Below, in pieces: positions 58,508 through 64,000 of a stretch of 64,000 bases of DNA. The notes below the pieces were generated by a model. The model was not told the DNA's origin, did no database searches, and saw only the letters and a list, made by a program, of their open reading frames with translations. The stretch covers positions 24,841 through 88,840 of the forward strand of contig CANJLD010000008.1 of assembly GCA_947475165.1 (NCBI GenBank). Direction: 5' to 3'. Source of the DNA: Bacteroidota bacterium (GTDB lineage: Bacteria > Bacteroidota > Bacteroidia > Chitinophagales > LD1). Made by a program: the position numbers and the translations under genes. Each line of letters opens with the position of its first letter. The first letter of the stretch is position 1.

Positions 58508-59377
58508 TTATTGACCCAAGTAAGCTTTCAATGCCTTGCTGCGCGATTGCGAGCGAAGTTTAGTAATTGCTTTATCCTTGATCTGACGGATTCTCTCTCT
58601 GGTAATTCCCAGTTGCTCACCAATATCTTCTAAAGTCATCGGGTGTTCAACACCTATACCAAAGAATAATTTGATGACTTCTTTTTCTCTTTCAGTTAAA
58701 GAGGCAAGAGTTCTTTCGGTTTCGATGCGCAAAGAATCTTTATAGTCTAAGTGATTATCGGTTTTATCAGCATTGAAGTTTTCCAATACATCAATCAAGG
58801 CATTCGATTCACCATCGGTAAAAGGAGCATCCATTGATACGTGACGGGCAGAAATTCCTAAGGTAGCTTCTACTTCTTCAACCGTAATTTCAAGCACCAT
58901 TGCAACTTCTTCAGGCGTTGGTTCGCGCTGATACTTTTGCTCCAATTCTGAAAATACTTTGTTGATTTTAGTTAACGAACCTACTTTGTTCAATGGCAAA
59001 CGAACCATTCTTGAATGCTCGGCTAATGCCTGGATAATAGATTGACGAATCCACCAAACAGCATACGAAATAAATTTGAATCCACGAGTTTCATCAAACT
59101 TCTGAGCGGCTTTCACCAGTCCTAAGTTTCCTTCGTTAATTAAATCGTTAAGCGAAAGCGAATTGTTTTGATACTGCTTAGCTACCGATACCACAAAACG
59201 CAAGTTAGCGCGGGTCAATTTCTCTAAGGCAGTCTGGTCTCCGGCACGAATCCTCCGCGCCAAATGCACCTCTTCTTCGGGTGTCAACAGGTCTTCTTTG
59301 CCAATTTCCTGAAGGTATTTTTCAATCGATTGACTTTCGCGGTTGGTGATTGACTTGGAAATCTTTAGTTGTCTCAT
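58508..59377 (-). CDS. rpoD: Primary RNA polymerase sigma factor (RpoD/SigA)
   Basis: [70 protein letters not shown]-like region 4. Confidence 0.95.
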   Translation of the reverse strand: MRQLKISKSITNRESQSIEKYLQEIGKEDLLTPEEEVHLARRIRAGDQTALEKLTRANLRFVVSVAKQYQNNSLSLNDLINEGNLGLVKAAQKFDETRGFKFISYAVWWIRQSIIQALAEHSRMVRLPLNKVGSLTKINKVFSELEQKYQREPTPEEVAMVLEITVEEVEATLGISARHVSMDAPFTDGESNALIDVLENFNADKTDNHLDYKDSLRIETERTLASLTEREKEVIKLFFGIGVEHPMTLEDIGEQLGITRERIRQIKDKAITKLRSQSRSKALKAYLGQ

Positions 59378-59634
59378 TCTTTGCTTTTTGTTTTAATCAG
59401 GGAGAGGTTCGTTTTGAAGCGAACGCGAAAATAAACTTTCTTACCAATTTCTATGTAATGTAATACGTAAAACGCGCAAAAGCAATAGGTTCTTTGCAAT
59501 TCTTTTGTGAAAAGCAAACTGCTTTAGCATATCTATAGACGGTTTTACAGAGTGAAAATTGTGCAGCTATGTAAAAAATGCCCATTCATAAACTATGTAT
59601 GATTTTAACTTAAAGCCCATAGCAGGCATTCCAT

Positions 59635-59664
59635 TTGGAAATTATACTTATCGGAATATCTTTG
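59635..59664 (+). promoter_or_regulatory. Putative Bacteroidota-type promoter for rpsF operon
   Basis: TTG (59635-59637), 19-nt spacer, TAtcTTTG (59657-59664). Confidence 0.6.
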
Positions 59665-59726
59665 CCGTCCAAATTTTTTAAACCTCTCGAAATATTTCGG
59701 GAGATAACCCAAAAAAGCAGAGAAAC

Positions 59727-60101
59727 ATGCTGACACAGTACGAAACAGTATTAATTCTCACTCCCGTGTTATCGGAAGATGACGCCAAGAAAAGCATCAG
59801 CAATTATGTTGAGCTTCTCAAGTCCAACGGAGCTGAGATCGTTCATGAAGAACATTGGGGGCTTAAAAACCTTCGTTACCAAATTGGTAAAAAAACAACA
59901 GGTATCTACCATTTGGTAGAATTTAAAGGCAACGGCCAAGCTGTTGATACGTTAGAAGTTGCGTTCAGACGCGATGAAAATGTGTTACGCTACATGACCG
60001 TAAAGCTGGACAAATACGCTATCAAATACAATGATGACAAGCGTGCAGGTTTGGTAGGAAGAAACAAAAAAGTTAAAACCGAAAAAGCAGCAACCGTATG
60101 A
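59727..60101 (+). CDS. rpsF: 30S ribosomal protein S6
   Basis: [20 protein letters not shown]...[27 protein letters not shown]. Confidence 0.97.
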   Translation: MLTQYETVLILTPVLSEDDAKKSISNYVELLKSNGAEIVHEEHWGLKNLRYQIGKKTTGIYHLVEFKGNGQAVDTLEVAFRRDENVLRYMTVKLDKYAIKYNDDKRAGLVGRNKKVKTEKAATV

Positions 60102-60373
60102 GCACACAGAAACCAAACGACAGCATCAAGTATTTGACCGCTACCAAAATTGGTCTGGTTAAGAAGAAATACTGCCGCTTCAAGAAGAACGGTATCAAAT
60201 ACATCGACTATAAAGACCCTGAGTATTTATTGACTTTCATCAACGAGCAAGGAAAAATTCTTCCACGCAGATTGAGCGGTAACTCACTTAAATATCAGCG
60301 CAAAATTTCGCAAGCTATCAAACGCGCGCGTCATATTGCTATTCTGCCATACGTAGCAGATTTGTTGAAATAG
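60098..60373 (+). CDS. rpsR: 30S ribosomal protein S18
   Basis: [65 protein letters not shown]. Confidence 0.97.
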   Translation: MSTQKPNDSIKYLTATKIGLVKKKYCRFKKNGIKYIDYKDPEYLLTFINEQGKILPRRLSGNSLKYQRKISQAIKRARHIAILPYVADLLK

Positions 60374-60402
60374 AAATAGTTAAACCAATTAAAGATTAAA
60401 CA

Positions 60403-60867
60403 ATGGAACTTATACTTATAAAAGATGTAGAAAAACTTGGCTACGCGGATGACGTGGTTAAAGTTCGTCCGGGCTTCGGCTTAAACTACCTCATACCTCA
60501 GGGTTTTGCGGTAACTAAAAACGATGGCTCTATGGCACAACTTGCCGGCAGAACAAAAGCGCGCGAAAAACGCGAAGCAAAACTGCTTGAGCAATTCAAC
60601 GAAATTTCAGCACGTTTAACTTCGGCACCGGTTAAGATTGCCGCTAAGGTTGGAACAACCGGAAAGATTTTCGGAAGTGTTTCGGCTTATCACGTAGCAG
60701 AAGCAATCAAGAACCAATTGCAGGTAGAAGTTGACCGCAGAAAAATCACTATAGTAGAAGGCGAAGTAAAAAACCTTGGCACTTATACTGCCGAAGTAGG
60801 TTTAGGACAAAGCCACAAAGTGACGGTTACTTTCGAAGTTACTGCGGAAGCAGCACCAGCTGAATAA
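60403..60867 (+). CDS. rplI: 50S ribosomal protein L9
   Basis: MELILIKDVEKLGYADDVVKVRPGFGLNYLIPQGFAV. Confidence 0.97.
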   Translation: MELILIKDVEKLGYADDVVKVRPGFGLNYLIPQGFAVTKNDGSMAQLAGRTKAREKREAKLLEQFNEISARLTSAPVKIAAKVGTTGKIFGSVSAYHVAEAIKNQLQVEVDRRKITIVEGEVKNLGTYTAEVGLGQSHKVTVTFEVTAEAAPAE

Positions 60868-60893
60868 AAAGCAAAAGATTCACAACAAGATTT

Positions 60894-60930
60894 AATCCCT
60901 GTCGTTTATTACGGCAGGGATTTTATTTTT
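60894..60930 (+). terminator. Rho-independent terminator of rpsF-rpsR-rplI
   Basis: aatccctgtcgtttattacggcagggattttattttt. Confidence 0.85.
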
Positions 60931-60966
60931 ACCACAATCCGTATGACGCAGAGTAAGATTTACAAG

Positions 60967-61521
60967 ATGACAATAAACAAGACGCTGTTGTCTAGCGTCT
61001 GTTGTCTATTGTCTATCGTCTGTTTCTCCCAACTCAATTACGATTACACGGCCGGAAAATTTATGATTAAAGGAAAGGTGGTAGATGTGCAAAGCAAGGC
61101 TGTCATTCCTATGGCAAATATCGTTTTTGTAAAAAATGGCAAAGGGGTCAGTTGCGATAACGAAGGCAATTTTACGATGTATGTTTATAAAACCGATACC
61201 ATTAAATTTTCATCTACCGGTTACATCTCCAAAATAATTCACATGAACGATATTGACTCAAGCAGATATTATACGCTTGAGATTCAACTGATACACGATT
61301 TTGTTAAGATGAAAGATGTTATTATTTATCCTTTCCGAACCAAAGAGGAATTTATTGATGCGTTTATGGAAGCCAAAGACATAAACAAAATAAGTATTGC
61401 AGGAATTGCTCCGCCTAAGTATTCTCATATTACACCTAAGGCTAAGTTCAGCAATCCTATTTCGTTCCTCTACGACCGGGTAAAAAAACGCAGAGCAGCT
61501 AATCCTGAGTTTAAGCCATAA
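60967..61521 (+). CDS. Secreted protein with carboxypeptidase-D-regulatory-like domain
   Basis: Signal peptide LLSSVCCLLSIVCFSQ; MIKGKVVDVQSKAVIPMANIVFVKNGKGVSCDNEGNF; alternative start 60943. Confidence 0.75.
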   Translation: MTINKTLLSSVCCLLSIVCFSQLNYDYTAGKFMIKGKVVDVQSKAVIPMANIVFVKNGKGVSCDNEGNFTMYVYKTDTIKFSSTGYISKIIHMNDIDSSRYYTLEIQLIHDFVKMKDVIIYPFRTKEEFIDAFMEAKDINKISIAGIAPPKYSHITPKAKFSNPISFLYDRVKKRRAANPEFKP

Positions 61522-61551
61522 GTCTTTCGTATATCATACTATTTTTAGCCA

Positions 61552-62460
61552 ATGGATGCGAACCATCACATAGCGCAATTAGATGCTTTGGTAAAAGTAA
61601 TTGCACCCGGAATTTTCATTTTTACCGTCAGCGTAATTTTGCTTGAAGTAGCATTACTCCGGTTTCGCAAAGTTTCAGTAAGCCATAAGGGTGGAGTGGT
61701 AAGTTTGATTTCCGGAAGTTTTGTTTTCGGGTTAGAAGCGGTAGCTGATTTTCTTTTTTATCTCGCGCTTTCCTACTGGCTTTATCAGCATCGTATTTTC
61801 GAACTTGGTTTCAAATGGTACGTATGGGTGGCTTGCTTTCTGCTGTTCGATTTTATTTTTTATTGGAGTCACCGCATTCAGCATGAGGTGAGATTACTTT
61901 GGTGTTTCCATAGCGTACACCACACCACTCATGAAATGCGTTTGTCTTCCGCAGTACGCGGACCCATGTTTGAATTTGTAATGACTCCGTGGTATTTTAT
62001 CTGGATGTGCGCATTGGGTTTTCATCCGCTCATGTTCATTACTGTTCGCACCTTTTCGCGCGTGAGGGGAGTGTTGGAACACGTGAACGAAGAGTTTGTC
62101 GGTTACCATCCGTGGCTCAATAAAATTTTTATTACGCCCGATGTTCACCGTGTTCATCATGGCAGAAATGTACGCTACTTAGATATGAACTACAGCGAGA
62201 TACATTCTATCTGGGACAGAATGTTTGGCACCTACACCGAGTATGACGAGAAACCCGAATACGGAATTCTCAAGCCGATTAACCCTGATAATTTTTACGA
62301 AGTGCAGTTACGCGCATGGAGAGATTTATACCACGACCTGAAAGAAACAAGTGGATTGAAAAATAAAATCAAGCTACTCATTATGCCACCGGGCTGGTAT
62401 CCTGATGGGAGAGATTTTAGGGCGAAGACTTTGAAAAGACAACTACAGGAAATTTCTTAA
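61552..62460 (+). CDS. Sterol desaturase / fatty acid hydroxylase superfamily protein
   Basis: HRIQHE, HSVHHTTH, VHRVHHG. Confidence 0.93.
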   Translation: MDANHHIAQLDALVKVIAPGIFIFTVSVILLEVALLRFRKVSVSHKGGVVSLISGSFVFGLEAVADFLFYLALSYWLYQHRIFELGFKWYVWVACFLLFDFIFYWSHRIQHEVRLLWCFHSVHHTTHEMRLSSAVRGPMFEFVMTPWYFIWMCALGFHPLMFITVRTFSRVRGVLEHVNEEFVGYHPWLNKIFITPDVHRVHHGRNVRYLDMNYSEIHSIWDRMFGTYTEYDEKPEYGILKPINPDNFYEVQLRAWRDLYHDLKETSGLKNKIKLLIMPPGWYPDGRDFRAKTLKRQLQEIS

Positions 62461-63380
62461 GCAGATGCCAACGCCTTCATGCGGTCGATGTCATCTATCA
62501 TTTCGTTTATTTGTTTCAAAAATGGCTTGTTGCCGATTTGCTCGAGTATAACTTTGCTCTTCGCTAAAAATTCACCAGACTTTTCTAAATCGTTTTTGTC
62601 TTTATGGACAATTGCCAGATTGAAATAAGAAATACTTATATCATCCGGTGAACCGAATTTCATTCGCAACTCAAGCGACTTTTCAAGGTATCTTTCTGCT
62701 TCATCAAATTTTTTCAGCAGCGTATAGCAGTTGCCGATGTTACTATATACACTCGCCATATTCCGCAAAAGATAATGATGTTCAAATGTTTCGGCTGCTA
62801 CCAGATAATGTTTCAGTGCTTCTTCCGCCTTATTCGCGCTGTTATAAATATTGCCCAAGCCCATCAGGCAATTTGCTTTCATTACTTCATGCGCTTTATC
62901 ACTCAGCAAATCAATAGCTTCGGTCAAATGCGCAATTGCTTTTTCAGAGCCTTCATCTTTAATATCCTCGTTCATCGCCAGCGTATGAAGAATCTCTGCC
63001 CTAACAGAATTATAATTCGGCTCATCCGGTGTAATAATGCATAGGGCTTCTTTTAGATTTTGTTCAGCCAAATTGAATTCACCAATGTGAGCAAAACAAT
63101 GCCCGATAGTTTTTAAGTGACGCGCAAGCAAACTATTGAAACCGGAATCTCTGAACTTGTCAACTACTGCCAACGAATTTTCGATAGCTCCGGAATAGTT
63201 TGATTTAAAATGCAGTTCTGCTAAAGTTTTATTCAACTCGATACTTAAAGTCACTTCCTCATTTACCAGATGCGCATAATCATTCTTAAGCATTTGCAAA
63301 TGCTCGTACGCGTGTTCGTTGTTGCGAACTATTAAATCGCGATTGGTCTTTATTTGCTTAAGGAGTTGCTCGGCATTCAT
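62457..63380 (-). CDS. Tetratricopeptide repeat protein
   Basis: Multiple TPR units, e.g. ASVYSNIGNCYTLLKKFDEAERYLEKSLEL. Confidence 0.92.
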   Translation of the reverse strand: MNAEQLLKQIKTNRDLIVRNNEHAYEHLQMLKNDYAHLVNEEVTLSIELNKTLAELHFKSNYSGAIENSLAVVDKFRDSGFNSLLARHLKTIGHCFAHIGEFNLAEQNLKEALCIITPDEPNYNSVRAEILHTLAMNEDIKDEGSEKAIAHLTEAIDLLSDKAHEVMKANCLMGLGNIYNSANKAEEALKHYLVAAETFEHHYLLRNMASVYSNIGNCYTLLKKFDEAERYLEKSLELRMKFGSPDDISISYFNLAIVHKDKNDLEKSGEFLAKSKVILEQIGNKPFLKQINEMIDDIDRMKALASA

Positions 63381-63460
63381 ATTTCAAAAAAAGTCTCGTA
63401 TTCTAAAGTTGGCGAATCTAATTTTTGTAATTTTGTGAAAAGATTTCATGAATTCTTCTG

Positions 63461-64000
63461 TCAATTTGTTTTCCACAACACACGCATTACCACTTCACTT
63501 AAGTAGTCTCCGTTCTTATCGCCAAACCAGCCCATAGTGCGCGTTTCGTAAGTGTTCAGTTTATATCGCTTACTATCAGTAATGTAACCGATATAGCCGC
63601 CATTAAAACTGGTGACAATCAATTTTAAATTCTTCTTATCGGCAACAAAATCAATTTCGTTGACCAGTTCTCCGCTAAAATCGCAGGGCATTCCTGCAAA
63701 GAAAATATTGCCGATTTGAAAAATGTTGATGTAAGTTTTTTCATTACCAAACATTTTTTTGAAAAGCCACGGGCGAACAACAATTGTTTCCGTAACGCGC
63801 AAATTCGGCTCGCGCAAATACAAAGGCAAATGAATCATGTTCATGTTTGTCACCGGTTCTGTTTTTATCGTGTCGAAGTTTTGCAAAACAATTTTCGAAA
63901 CTCCTTTTGCCATATAGCTTGCTTCTGCTTCCTGCTCTTTTGTAAACTCATACGGACCGTGACTTCCAACGGCACCTGCGCTAAAAGACGCAAAATTTAT
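63461..64000 (-). CDS. Neutral/alkaline non-lysosomal ceramidase-like protein (N-terminus beyond window)
   Basis: Frame continues beyond the listed ORF to the edge: NFASFSAGAVGSHGPYEFTKEQEAEASYMAKGVSKIV...FQIGNIFFAGMPCDFSGELV. Confidence 0.65.
   Translation of the reverse strand: MNFASFSAGAVGSHGPYEFTKEQEAEASYMAKGVSKIVLQNFDTIKTEPVTNMNMIHLPLYLREPNLRVTETIVVRPWLFKKMFGNEKTYINIFQIGNIFFAGMPCDFSGELVNEIDFVADKKNLKLIVTSFNGGYIGYITDSKRYKLNTYETRTMGWFGDKNGDYLSEVVMRVLWKTN

Noticed and set aside
59727-60867. rpsF-rpsR-rplI without ssb as unusual
   Set aside because: This S6-S18-L9 order is common in Bacteroidota.

Overview
A 64 kb stretch of a Bacteroidota chromosome. The assignment rests on gldH, many type IX secretion (T9SS) C-terminal sorting domains, SprB repeats and a TTG/TAnnTTTG-type promoter. 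It looks like an ordinary chromosomal background of housekeeping and metabolic genes: clpC, rnz, GH1, deoC, cysC-cysD-cysN, DAHP synthase/chorismate mutase, hutU, rpoD, and rpsF-rpsR-rplI. These are interleaved with secreted or surface proteins: a collagen-like/C1q fibre, a SprB-repeat giant, and a T9SS protein with two S74 modules. I see no prophage, transposase, CRISPR or obvious defence island. The strongest unexplained signals are: (1) two separate degenerate tandem arrays with the same 21-bp period (20831-21050 and 38079-38251), the second just upstream of a HTH gene; (2) a tRNA-Arg whose 3' end is 1 nt from the start codon of a GlcD-type oxidase; (3) a small lipoprotein-like gene with an in-frame TGA in a (U/C)xxC context; (4) paired inverted ~26-bp elements that overlap stop codons and abut a start codon; (5) an uncharacterised lipoprotein/alkaline-phosphatase-superfamily/CX4CH operon; (6) a CnrH-CnrY-CnrX-like sigma module with a 27-bp palindrome inside it. 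No searches were run. Family names come from motif recognition in the translations.
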